Shown: in pieces, positions 23,868 to 30,973 of the stretch | How the letters are laid out: each line of letters opens with the position of its first letter | Position numbering within the stretch: position 1 is the first letter of the stretch | NCBI RefSeq assembly: GCF_028292965.1 | Contig: NZ_JAQGLG010000217.1 | Location: 1 to 32,104 of the forward strand | Direction: 5' to 3' | Origin: Sphingomonas bacterium | GTDB taxonomy: Bacteria > Pseudomonadota > Alphaproteobacteria > Sphingomonadales > Sphingomonadaceae | Length of the DNA stretch: 32,104 nt | Notes under the pieces: generated by a model | The model's input: the letters and a program-made list of their open reading frames with translations, nothing else | What the model was told of the DNA's origin: nothing | The model's database searches: none | Translations under genes and position numbers: made by a program

Positions 23868-23891
23868 GCCGGGGCACCGAAGCGCCCCGGC
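23868..23891 (-). terminator. Hairpin with a TTCG tetraloop after the cold-shock gene
   Basis: On the minus strand GCCGGGGCGC (23891-23882) pairs with GTGCCCCGGC (23877-23868), one G-T wobble, closing a TTCG loop. It starts eight bases after the cold-shock stop. No U-tract follows, so termination is inferred from the hairpin and location only. Confidence 0.55.
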
Positions 23892-23898
23892 GCGAGGA

Positions 23899-24105
23899 TC
23901 AGAGTGCCTGGATGTTGACGGCCGACATCTTGCCGCGCTTGTCGGGCTCGAGGTCGAAGGAGACCTTCTGGTTTTCGGTCAGCGTGGTCAGGCCGGCGCG
24001 CTCCAGCGCGGTGACGTGCACGAACGCGTCGTTGCCGCCGCCGTCCGGCGCGATGAAGCCATAACCCTTGTCGTTATTGAAGAACTTTACGGTACCGTCG
24101 ACCAT
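23899..24105 (-). CDS. Cold-shock (CspA-type) RNA/DNA-binding protein
   Basis: The 68-residue product MVDGTVKFFNNDKGYGFIAPDGGGNDAFVHVTALERAGL has the CspA/CSD five-strand beta-barrel, with RNP1 (KGYGFIAP) and RNP2 (DAFVHVTAL) and the usual GKMSAVNIQ ending, so it is a single-stranded nucleic acid chaperone. Length matches the family. The start at 24105 is set by homology; the longer in-frame extension (beginning MHPLSFS at 24183) lies in the untranslated leader. Leader regions of cold-shock genes are often long and temperature-responsive; this one (24106-24300) contains ordered AT/GC alternations but no motif I can name. Confidence 0.92.
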   Translation of the reverse strand: MVDGTVKFFNNDKGYGFIAPDGGGNDAFVHVTALERAGLTTLTENQKVSFDLEPDKRGKMSAVNIQAL

Positions 24106-24328
24106 GACACTGGTCCTTTTCGTTGAGGTCAGCCTGCGCACTGGCGCGGCCGGCTCGAGGCAGGAAAAGGACAAGGGATGCATGGGCTTCCGCTATCCGT
24201 CGCATACGACGTCGCGCTGGCTCCATAGGCGAGTTGACGGCTTTCGTACAGCCGGGGCGTGCATAGCGCGTTCCGGTGCGTAATTCCGCCACATTGAGAA
24301 ACGTGCCCGCTCCCCGGAAAAACCGTGT

Positions 24329-24390
24329 GCAGGAACCCAGGGCCACAGGCGTAGCGCGTGGTACCCTGGCTCCTGTCTGCGCAGGAGCAC
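24329..24390. repeat. Dispersed palindromic repeat, family B, copy 2
   Basis: GCAGGAACCCAGGGCCACA... and ACCCTGGCTCCTGTCTGCGCAGGAGCAC match copies at 16685 and 26035, with TAGCGCGTGGT in the middle. The left hairpin is truncated (GTGCAGGAAC). It occupies the gap between the cold-shock leader and the microprotein gene at 24475; the remainder of that 369-base gap shows nothing further. Confidence 0.8.
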
Positions 24391-24474
24391 GGCCCCTAAA
24401 AAGCGCCCCGTCTTTTGCAACGATCCCATGACAGGGAGGGGAGCTGAGGCGGCATCACCCGACCTTTCCGCGCG

Positions 24475-24636
24475 CTAACCCCCGCGCGGCGCCACCAGCC
24501 CGAGCTTGCGCATCTGGCACTGCACGTCGCCCACCGATCGATCCATCCGCATCGCCATTTCAGCGATCGGGCAGCGCCGCCACAACATCGCGCGCAGTCG
24601 CCGGTTCGCCGCCTCGGGCCAGCCCATCTCCGCCAT
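24475..24636 (-). CDS. GcrA-like helix-turn-helix microprotein (53 residues)
   Basis: MAEMGWPEAANRRLRAMLWRRCPIAEMAMRMDRSVGDVQCQMRKLGL resembles the N-terminal DNA-binding helix-turn-helix of GcrA-type and other short alphaproteobacterial regulators: W..E...RLR.LW, a second helix with I.EMA..M.RS, and a recognition helix V...M.KLGL. A GGGAG ribosome site is seven bases upstream of the ATG at 24636, the stop is TAG at 24475, and no overlapping frame on the other strand is convincing. The gene is only 162 bases. The ribosome-site region lies in a 16-base tandem repeat (CGCCATCGCTCAC twice), which may tune or duplicate the start. Function: probable DNA-binding regulator (inference). Confidence 0.6.
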   Translation of the reverse strand: MAEMGWPEAANRRLRAMLWRRCPIAEMAMRMDRSVGDVQCQMRKLGLVAPRGG

Positions 24637-24831
24637 CGCTCACTCCCGCCATCGCTCACGCCGGTTGCCGTCGCGGGGGGAAGAACGCGCGTCCGGCGCA
24701 GATGGGCGCACGCGGCCGTCGCGGCCCGGCGCGTTTCGGCCTCGCGCCGCCGCGTGTCCGTCGCCCGGTTGCCCTGCTACGGCCTTTGCTGTCTGATCAG
24801 GCGCGCACCAACAGGCGCAGGAGAAACAGGC

Positions 24832-25305
24832 ATGAAGAGCATCGTCCGCTGGCTGACCGCGATCGCCGCCACCTTCCTGCTGGCGGCCGCCGCCAACGCC
24901 GCCGATCCCTTCCTCGGCACCTGGCGGCTCGACCTGGCGAAATCGACCATCGCCAACAATCCCGGCGTGAAGAGCAAGGAATTCGTCCTCTCGCCCACCG
25001 CCGAGGGTGTGATGATCACCGAGACGCTCGAACTGATGGCCGGCGGCGAGAAGCAGGTCACCCATCTTCCCTATGCCTATGGCAAGCCCGTGCCCCAGGC
25101 CGGCCCCGGCTTCGATGCCCTGCTGGTCGAAAAGACCGACGACCGCACCGCATTGTGGACCGTCACGCTGAAGGGCAAGGTCCTGTCGCAGCTTCAGGTC
25201 ACCGTCTCGCCCGACGGCAAGGAGATGGCCTTCCGCTATGTGCTGCGCAGCTCGGACCCGACCGGCGAAACCCTGAAGGACCGCATGGTCTATGTCAGGC
25301 AATGA
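24832..25305 (+). CDS. Exported hypothetical protein
   Basis: The 157-residue product starts MKSIVRWLTAIAATFLLAAAANA|ADPFLGTW, with an AGGAGAAACAGGC region providing the ribosome site. It has a signal peptide followed by a beta-sheet domain of about 130 residues: PFLGTWRLDLAKST, GVMITETLEL, FDALLVEKTDDRTALWTVTLKGK, LSQLQVTVSPDGKEM and ending RMVYVRQ. The GTW.L...KS opening matches exported, lipocalin-like beta-barrel proteins of unknown function. The upstream in-frame extension (MSVARLPCYG) has no RBS, so I do not use it. It is alone on the plus strand. Confidence 0.75.
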   Translation: MKSIVRWLTAIAATFLLAAAANAADPFLGTWRLDLAKSTIANNPGVKSKEFVLSPTAEGVMITETLELMAGGEKQVTHLPYAYGKPVPQAGPGFDALLVEKTDDRTALWTVTLKGKVLSQLQVTVSPDGKEMAFRYVLRSSDPTGETLKDRMVYVRQ

Positions 25306-25538
25306 TCGCCTGACATAGCGGGGCATCGGCGTTCGGGCGCGGGGGTCCGCGCAGCTGGTTGACGTCGCGCCAGGTAAACTATCCCCCTGTTGACGAGTCG
25401 CGACGTCCACCGCACGGTTATCGCATGTGACCGGTGCCGCCATTGATCCAGAGCAAGCGCCTTCACCTCCCCGCGCTCCCCGCGCGCGCGGCCGCCATCG
25501 TGATTCAACTCAACGCCAGCCCGCATTATTCCCGCCGC

Positions 25539-26003
25539 ATGAAAAACGACGGCCGCCCCACCCTCTACACCGCCGATCACGCCCTCCGTGCCCGCATGGC
25601 GTGGGAGATCGGCGCCACCGACGCGCAGGTCGCCTTTCTGGTCGGCGTCAGCGAATCGACGCTGGCCCGCTGGTGCGCGCGTCACCCCGCCATGGCCGAG
25701 GCCAGGACGGCCGGCCGCGACGATGCCGACACGCGCGTCACCTTCTCGCTCTACCGCCGCGCCGTCGGCTATGATTATACCGAAACCCGCATCCTCCTGC
25801 CGTTCGGCGCGAAGGAGCCGCTGGTCATCCCGGTCACGCGCCACAAACATGGCGAAAGCGCCGCCGCCTTCCGCTGGCTCGCCATCCGCAAGCCTGCGCA
25901 GTGGAGCGGCCGCGCCGAGACCCAAAACGACAATCACGACCTCGCCGAACGCCTGGCAGAGGCACTCGCCAACGTCGCCCGCGCCGCCGGCGAACATGAC
26001 TGA
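25539..26003 (+). CDS. terS: Phage terminase small subunit-like protein
   Basis: The 154-residue product MKNDGRPTLYTADHALRARMAWEIG has an N-terminal helix-turn-helix: ATDAQVAFLVGVSESTLARWCARHPAM, followed by RDDADTRVTFSLYRRAVGYDYTET, the typical small-terminase layout used in phage DNA packaging to bind pac/cos DNA. No strong ribosome site precedes the ATG; a GTG at 25500 is an alternative start. Its stop overlaps an ATG in the frame of the large subunit, as expected for a TerS/TerL pair. There are no other recognisable phage genes nearby, so it is an orphan module. Confidence 0.8.
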   Translation: MKNDGRPTLYTADHALRARMAWEIGATDAQVAFLVGVSESTLARWCARHPAMAEARTAGRDDADTRVTFSLYRRAVGYDYTETRILLPFGAKEPLVIPVTRHKHGESAAAFRWLAIRKPAQWSGRAETQNDNHDLAERLAEALANVARAAGEHD

Positions 26004-26034
26004 TCCCGCGCCGGGGCCCGCTGCCCCTTCTTGT

Positions 26035-26106
26035 GTTCCTGCGCAGGCAGGAACCCAGGGCCACAAACGTAGCGCCCGCAACCCTGGGCTCCTGCTTCCG
26101 CAGGAG
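26035..26106. repeat. Dispersed palindromic repeat, family B, copy 3, between terS and terL
   Basis: GTTCCTGCGCAGGCAGGAAC...CCCAGGG...ACCCTGGGCTCCTGCTTCCGCAGGAG. The right end AGGAG (26102-26106) sits six bases before a GTG that begins the TerL homologous region, so the repeat supplies its likely ribosome site. In the same frame the repeat is open, coding CVPAQAGTQGHK and so on, and the ATG at 25996, overlapping terS, could read through it. Confidence 0.88.
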
Positions 26107-26112
26107 AACAGC

Positions 26113-27657
26113 GTGACGCAGCCGATCCCGCGGACCGAAACCCCCTCCGCCGACGTGATGAAGTCCATCGCCGGCTTCCGCCACGATCCGCTCAATTACG
26201 CCCGCTTCACCTGGCCCTGGGGCAGGGGCCAGCTCGCCCCCGCCCCCGGCCCGCGCGCCTGGCAGGCCGATGTCCTCGCCCGCATCGGTGCGCACCTCAC
26301 CAACCCCGCCACCCGCCACACGCCCTTGCGCCTCGCCCGCGCCTCGGGCCACGGCATCGGCAAGTCGGCGCTCATCGCCATGCTGGTCAAATGGGGGCTG
26401 GATACCTGCCCCGACACCCGCATCCTCGTCACCGCCAATACCGAGAACCAGCTGATCACCCGCACCGCGCCGGAAATCGCCAAATGGTCGCGGTCCGCCA
26501 TCACCGCCGACTGGTTCCGCCCGCTCTCCGGCGCGCTCGTCTCCACCGCCACCGGGCATGATCGCGCCTGGCGCTGCGACCTCGTCACCTGGAGCCTCGC
26601 CAACACCGATGCCTTTGCCGGCCTGCACAACCAGGGCAAGCGCCTCATCCTGATCTTCGACGAGGCCAGCGGCATCCCGGCGAAAATCTGGGAGGTCGCG
26701 CTCGGCGCGCTCACCGACGCCGGGACGGAGATCATCTTCCTCGCCTTCGGCAACCCGACCCAGAACAGCGGCCCGTTCCGCGAGGCGTTCGGCGCCGCGC
26801 GCCATCTGTGGGACACCGCGCAGATCGACAGCCGCACGGTCGAGGGCACCAACCGCAAATATCTCGACGAGATCGTCGCCACCTATGGCGAAGACAGCGA
26901 CATCGCCCGCGTCCGCGTCCGCGGCCAGTTCCCCAGCGCCTCGTCGATGCAGTTCATCCCCGCCGATCACGTCTCCGCCGCGCGCGTGCGGGAGGTCCAC
27001 GGTATGGTCGCCGACCCGGTCGTCTTCGGCCTGGATTGCGCGCGTTACGGCGGGGATCGATCGGTGCTCGCCATCCGTAGCGGCCGCGACGCGCGCAGCC
27101 GCCTATGGAAACGCTGGGCCGATCAGGACGCGATGACGCTGGCGGGAGACGTCGCGCTGCAGGCCCAGCTCCACCGCCCCGACGCGATCTTCGTCGACGC
27201 CGGCAATATCGGCGCCGCGGTGGTCGATCGCCTGCGCCAGCTCGGCGTGCCGAACGTCCATGAAGTGTGGTTCGGCGGCAAGGGCGGGGAGGCGGTGTGG
27301 GCCGGCGACCTCAACGTGCGCACCGCGAACAAGCGCGCCCAGATGTGGGCCAACATGCGCGCCTGGCTCCCCGGCGGCGCCATCCCCGATTGCGACGCGC
27401 TGGCGGCCGATCTGACCGGCACCGAATATGGCTATGCCGCCGACCAGGTCTCGATCTTGCTGGAAAAGAAGGAACACATGAAGGCGCGCGGCCTGGCCAG
27501 CCCGGACGAGGCCGACGCGCTGGCGCTGACCTTCGCGGAAAGCGTCGCGCCACGGTGGCCGGAGCCGGCGGTGCACTGGACGCGGCAGGCGGCGCGGCGG
27601 GATGTGGAGGAGGAGTGGGAGGATCTTTATCGGGAGTTGCGGGAGGATGCTGATTGA
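26113..27657 (+). CDS. terL: Phage terminase large subunit-like ATPase/nuclease
   Basis: From the GTG at 26113 (with AGGAG six bases upstream) the product is 514 residues. Walker A is ASGHGIGKSAL with GHGIGKS at residues 79-85, Walker B is LILIFDEASG (residues 178-186), and the RNase H-type nuclease domain has VFGLDCARYGGD (Asp308), AIFVDAGN (Asp362) and DEADALAL (Asp468) as probable metal ligands. TerL packages DNA into the capsid and cuts it. An ATG at 25996, overlapping the terS stop by eight bases, is an in-frame alternative that would insert a repeat-encoded segment of about 24 residues. No portal or capsid gene follows. Confidence 0.88.
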   Translation: MTQPIPRTETPSADVMKSIAGFRHDPLNYARFTWPWGRGQLAPAPGPRAWQADVLARIGAHLTNPATRHTPLRLARASGHGIGKSALIAMLVKWGLDTCPDTRILVTANTENQLITRTAPEIAKWSRSAITADWFRPLSGALVSTATGHDRAWRCDLVTWSLANTDAFAGLHNQGKRLILIFDEASGIPAKIWEVALGALTDAGTEIIFLAFGNPTQNSGPFREAFGAARHLWDTAQIDSRTVEGTNRKYLDEIVATYGEDSDIARVRVRGQFPSASSMQFIPADHVSAARVREVHGMVADPVVFGLDCARYGGDRSVLAIRSGRDARSRLWKRWADQDAMTLAGDVALQAQLHRPDAIFVDAGNIGAAVVDRLRQLGVPNVHEVWFGGKGGEAVWAGDLNVRTANKRAQMWANMRAWLPGGAIPDCDALAADLTGTEYGYAADQVSILLEKKEHMKARGLASPDEADALALTFAESVAPRWPEPAVHWTRQAARRDVEEEWEDLYRELREDAD

Positions 27658-27824
27658 ACGATTTGAATACCGAGGTCTGGAATTTGGCCGGTTCCGGTCT
27701 GACGGGTTGGACGGCAAGGGCGGGAGAGCAGTTCTTCGCTCAAAAAGGTCGCCCTACTAGACCAGACGCCGAACGGCCTCTGCCGCTTGATCTAGCACGA
27801 GAACTGCGCGATCAACTTGTGTAG
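27654..27824 (+). CDS. Possible small protein overlapping the end of terL
   Basis: A TTG-started frame of 56 residues (MNDLNTEVWNLAGSGL... ending LARELRDQLV) overlaps the terL stop by four bases and has a GGGAGG ribosome site. Its composition looks protein-like. There is no known family and the start codon is rare, so confidence is limited. Confidence 0.35.
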   Translation: MNDLNTEVWNLAGSGLTGWTARAGEQFFAQKGRPTRPDAERPLPLDLARELRDQLV

Positions 27825-27861
27825 CGGCGGACCATCGAGGCGCGCCCAGCAAGGGGGCTCC

Positions 27862-28863
27862 GTGACCAACAATAGGAATTTGGCGTTAGGAGGGGCCGCG
27901 CTTCTGATCGTGGGTCTTTTCTGTCCCATCGTGACCCTGCCGTTCCTCGGCAACATCAATCTCTTCAACGACGGCACTAACCTGATCGGGTTGGCGCTGT
28001 TCGCCCTAGCGGTGGTCGGCGGCGCAATGGCGCTCAACAACCGCCAGCGCGACGCTTTTTGGCCCGGTTTGGGTGCTGCCGCGATCCTTGGCTACCACTT
28101 TGCCATGCTCCAGTTTCGGCTCTCGCAGATGCGAAGCAGCATGGCTGACCTTGAAGGAAATCCGTTCGCCGGCGTCGCCAAAGCCGCTGTTGGTACCATC
28201 CAGTTGCAGTGGGGCTGGCTCGTCCTCGCCATCGGTGTCGGGCTGTTGATCTACGCCAGTGTGAAGACGCGGCGTGAAATTGAACAACCCTTGTTCAGTG
28301 CCGATGATACTCCCGCCAAAACGGTGGCTGGCGTTGCCATGCTACTCGCTGTGGGTGTTATCGGATGGACCCTCTTCGGTGGTGCGGCCAAGGGAACGCC
28401 TGGTGGAGCCGCCTCGATGCCGGCTGCTGTGCCCGCAGTCAGGGGCAGTCTGAATCTGCCCAGCACCGAAACGACTGGGCCCTCAGCGGAGGAAGCCACC
28501 TACATTCGGGGGAATTTGCAGCTGTATGACCTCGAAACCAAGTATTATGATAGCTTGTTGGACGGCCGCGTTCCTGGCGTCAATTTCAAAATCAAAAACA
28601 ACGGTAATCGAACGCTGAATCGCGTCAAAGTCAGGGTCGTTTTCCAAGATGCCATGGGTAAGCCTATCGCAGAGGAGGAATACAACCCCGTCATTGTCGT
28701 GGAAAATGGCTACTCAAGTGAAAACAATACGCCATTGCGACCAAATTATATTTGGCAGAACGAGAGAGATCATTTCTACAATGCGAAAAGCGTACCTTCT
28801 GAATGGGCGGAGGGCAAGGCTACGGCCACGATTACCGGCATTGAATTCGCGCCGAACAGATAA
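27862..28863 (+). CDS. Membrane protein with C-terminal FxLYD-like extracytoplasmic domain
   Basis: The GTG at 27862 follows AAGGGGGC and starts MTNNRNLALGG. The 333-residue product has four hydrophobic segments: about 8-29, 39-58, 62-85 and 111-133, plus one near 158-176, then a linker and a beta-rich C-terminal domain beginning around residue 210 (RGNLQLYDLETKYY, GVNFKIKNNGNRTLNRVKVRVVFQDAMGKPI, ITGIEFAP). The latter resembles the FxLYD/DUF3426-type immunoglobulin-like domain, which often faces the periplasm. Base composition is lower in GC than the left half of the window. No enzymatic function can be given. Confidence 0.72.
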   Translation: MTNNRNLALGGAALLIVGLFCPIVTLPFLGNINLFNDGTNLIGLALFALAVVGGAMALNNRQRDAFWPGLGAAAILGYHFAMLQFRLSQMRSSMADLEGNPFAGVAKAAVGTIQLQWGWLVLAIGVGLLIYASVKTRREIEQPLFSADDTPAKTVAGVAMLLAVGVIGWTLFGGAAKGTPGGAASMPAAVPAVRGSLNLPSTETTGPSAEEATYIRGNLQLYDLETKYYDSLLDGRVPGVNFKIKNNGNRTLNRVKVRVVFQDAMGKPIAEEEYNPVIVVENGYSSENNTPLRPNYIWQNERDHFYNAKSVPSEWAEGKATATITGIEFAPNR

Positions 28864-28891
28864 GGAATAACAGTGACAGGGATGATGATGG

Positions 28892-28973
28892 ACTGCACTC
28901 CGCAAATGGGACGGAGAAAGGGTGACAGTTCTCCTGTAAGGAGGACGTTATTGGCGAACGAAATCGATCAGCG
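28892..28973 (+). repeat. IS-end-like repeat, copy 1
   Basis: CTGCACTCCGCAAATGGG... continuing through TTCTCCTGTAAGGAGGACG to GGCGAACGAAATCGATCAGCG. It matches 30104-30185 in the same orientation with about ten differences in 82 aligned bases. Both copies contain a strong AAGGAGG ribosome site before a short, broken frame (MANEIDQR; MANGVDQR), so each looks like the 5' end of an insertion element, family unidentified, cut short. Confidence 0.75.
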
Positions 28974-29074
28974 GCGCTTCGGGTCCCGGTGACAGCACAC
29001 CTAATTGCTGTCCGCTTAGGAGGCGCGAGATAAGTGAGCCGCTACCGGATTCCTAGGAAATATGTTTTAACAGT

Positions 29075-30043
29075 TTAGTTTGACAGTCCATCAGGAGTCC
29101 TGATCATTAAGTCACTAGTTCCTTCAATGCCTGCTAACTCGAAGCCCGAGATACTGTGTAGTTCACCGCCAGAAAATGAGAATCCTGGGCACACGATCCG
29201 ATAGCCAAGATAATAATCTCCTCTCGCTGGCACGCGAATTGAGGTACGTAGTAGCGACCAAGTTTGCCCTCGGAAAATTGGCATCTGTGCCGGAATGTTG
29301 TGTTTAGAGCGATAGCGCACGATCTTGATCCGGCCATCCGGAAAATCTGCCCGTTGAATAAAGGCGTCGTGCATCACCTCCATTCCCGCAGCGACTGTAT
29401 CCTCAGCTATCAATCTCTCGTCGATATATAAATCCATAACGGCATACATCATGGGTTCGTCAGTCAGATTGGCGAGATTCGCGAACAGGATGCCGCGAGC
29501 GTCGTTACCACCCCATGCGTCGTCCCGCTCCCAACCATACCAGATTACGGGATGGCTAACGGCGCCTCTGCGCATCGCATCGCGCACCTCATAGTCGTAC
29601 ATGGCCACGGACGAAAAGTTGAAACGTTTGTAGTACTTTCGATCAATCAGGTTTTGGTGGGGCGCCAGTGAAGTCGCTTGGGGTATTTCGAAGACCCAAA
29701 CGGTACCGCCAGATTCCAGAACAATTGGAGCGATCAGCAACCCGTCGATGCGAGGTTGAATATTGGATTGCAGCGTTTGCTCGATCCACTCTCGATTGAT
29801 GGCTTGAGGATCAGTGCCGCCATCCAGTCTGACTGGCAAGTGATCGGCTTCTTCGATACCGTAGATTAATAAACCACCTGCTGCGTTAGCAAAAGCGCTT
29901 ATATCCTTAATCAGCTCTCTTCGATGATGGTTGTCCTTCGAGAGGGCTGCAGAGGCCTTATATTCTAGGGTTAGGCTCTCCTGAACGCCATTCGCGATCA
30001 GTTCGCGAAGATCTGCCTCAGTTAGCTCGGTCACTTTTTTCAT
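29075..30043 (-). CDS. Schlafen AlbA_2-domain protein
   Basis: The 322-residue product starts MKKVTELTEADLRELI at 30043 (a longer TTG-initiated start at 30073 has no better support). The N-terminal part is an AlbA_2/Schlafen domain (about 15-155): ESLTLEYKASAA, ELIKDISAFANAAGGLLIYGI, DHLPVRLDGG and KYYKRFNFSSV. The C-terminal half (about 165-320) is unclassified, with RIKIVRYRSKH and SLLRTSIRVPARGDYYLGY. AlbA_2 proteins are found among regulators and anti-phage modules; nucleic acid binding or ATP-dependent activity is possible. Lower GC and flanking IS-end-like repeats indicate horizontal transfer. Confidence 0.82.
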   Translation of the reverse strand: MKKVTELTEADLRELIANGVQESLTLEYKASAALSKDNHHRRELIKDISAFANAAGGLLIYGIEEADHLPVRLDGGTDPQAINREWIEQTLQSNIQPRIDGLLIAPIVLESGGTVWVFEIPQATSLAPHQNLIDRKYYKRFNFSSVAMYDYEVRDAMRRGAVSHPVIWYGWERDDAWGGNDARGILFANLANLTDEPMMYAVMDLYIDERLIAEDTVAAGMEVMHDAFIQRADFPDGRIKIVRYRSKHNIPAQMPIFRGQTWSLLRTSIRVPARGDYYLGYRIVCPGFSFSGGELHSISGFELAGIEGTSDLMIRTPDGLSN

Positions 30044-30103
30044 CTCATTAGCGAACCGTCTGAGCGCCGCCAAGTCAAGACCTTATTCCGGTGACACGCG
30101 TGT

Positions 30104-30185
30104 AGTGCACCCCGCAAATGAGACAGAGAAAAGGGTGACTGTTCTCCTGTAAGGAGGACGATATGGCGAACGGAGTCGATCAGCG
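30104..30185 (+). repeat. IS-end-like repeat, copy 2
   Basis: GTGCACCCCGCAAATGAGAC ... TTCTCCTGTAAGGAGGACG ... GGCGAACGGAGTCGATCAGCG, a direct repeat of 28892-28973. Here the ATATGGCG start is intact, but the frame closes after about 50 residues without transposase motifs. The two copies flank the AlbA_2 gene. Sequence on to 30345 holds nothing else recognisable. Confidence 0.75.
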
Positions 30186-30345
30186 AGACAGGGGTGTCAG
30201 TTTACCAAATGCACCAAACTCCGCACCGCTTAAAACCGCCGCCAATCCGTTCCCGCCTCGATCTTCGCACGCCAGCGAAGCTCTTCCAATTTTCCTGGAA
30301 CTTGCCACAATTCGAGCAGGGTAGGGCAACCGGAAAGGCGCTGCG

Positions 30346-30711
30346 ATGGTCATGTTGTTTCTGCTGGCGATGGCCGCGGCTGATGCGGAGGCGCCGTTGC
30401 GCCTGACCTGCCACGGCTCGACCGGAAACAATCTCCAGGTGGACGTCGTGATCGACGGGCCGAACAGTCGCATCCGCGTGCCGGATGAGCTTGTGCCCTA
30501 TGTGCACGGCGGCGATCATGGCTGGTTCAAGTTCAAGAACATCAAAATCGAGCCGACGAGGATCACCGGCTCCGCCGCCCTGGCGCTCGGGTCGAATCCG
30601 AAGGTCTATATCGATCGGCAGACCGGTTCGATGACGATCTCCGGCTGGTCGGGCGATTGGGCCGGCACGTGCGAGCGCGCGCCTGAGCCGAGCCAGGCAA
30701 CGAAGTTCTGA
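30346..30711 (+). CDS. Small exported or envelope hypothetical protein
   Basis: The 121-residue product starts MVMLFLLAMAAADAEAPLRLTCHGS (an ATG at 30352 is an alternative). A short hydrophobic segment (MLFLLAMAAADA) is a plausible signal peptide. The remainder is beta-rich (LQVDVVIDGPNSRIRV, WFKFKNIKIEPTRITGSA, SMTISGWSGDWAGTCERA) with two cysteines (TCHG, GTCER) that may form a disulfide. A GGAAAGG ribosome site precedes it. It is a small domain resembling proteins of unknown function; its composition is back to the chromosome norm, so it may predate the insertions. Confidence 0.68.
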   Translation: MVMLFLLAMAAADAEAPLRLTCHGSTGNNLQVDVVIDGPNSRIRVPDELVPYVHGGDHGWFKFKNIKIEPTRITGSAALALGSNPKVYIDRQTGSMTISGWSGDWAGTCERAPEPSQATKF

Positions 30712-30865
30712 CGACACATCTGAACTGGAAATTACGCTGACAGACACCATTACCCCTTTTTAGACAGCTGCGCTCGCCGCCGCCGCCCATCCCATTGCGG
30801 CAACCTCCCTCCGCCGATATCGTCCCTATCATGGGGATGGGAACTGCCGCGCTCGTCGCGCTCCG

Positions 30866-30883
30866 CCGCGCCGTTTGGCGCGG
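30866..30883. terminator. Hairpin between convergent genes
   Basis: CCGCGCC (30866-30872) pairs with GGCGCGG (30877-30883) with a four-base loop, followed by TAAATT. It lies between the plus-strand gene ending at 30711 and the minus-strand FRG gene ending at 30974 and could serve either; U-tracts are weak. Confidence 0.4.
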
Positions 30884-30973
30884 TAAATTCCGGTGATTAG
30901 CAGCTTCCGGCCTCCGGTAGGGTGCGAGTGAACGACCAGAATGGGCGCTGATCCGAATTGCTAAGCGCGATCT

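Noticed and set aside
24396..24659. 87-residue minus-strand frame covering the microprotein
   Set aside because: Arg/Gly/Trp/Cys-rich and inconsistent with codon bias; the 53-residue frame has a ribosome site and HTH pattern.
25539..27657. Gene-transfer-agent cluster
   Set aside because: Only the two terminase genes are seen; portal, protease, capsid and tail genes expected in a GTA cluster do not follow in the window.
28892..30185. Complete composite transposon around the AlbA_2 gene
   Set aside because: The two repeats are short, lack a transposase and have no matching outer ends, so only IS-end-like remnants are claimed.
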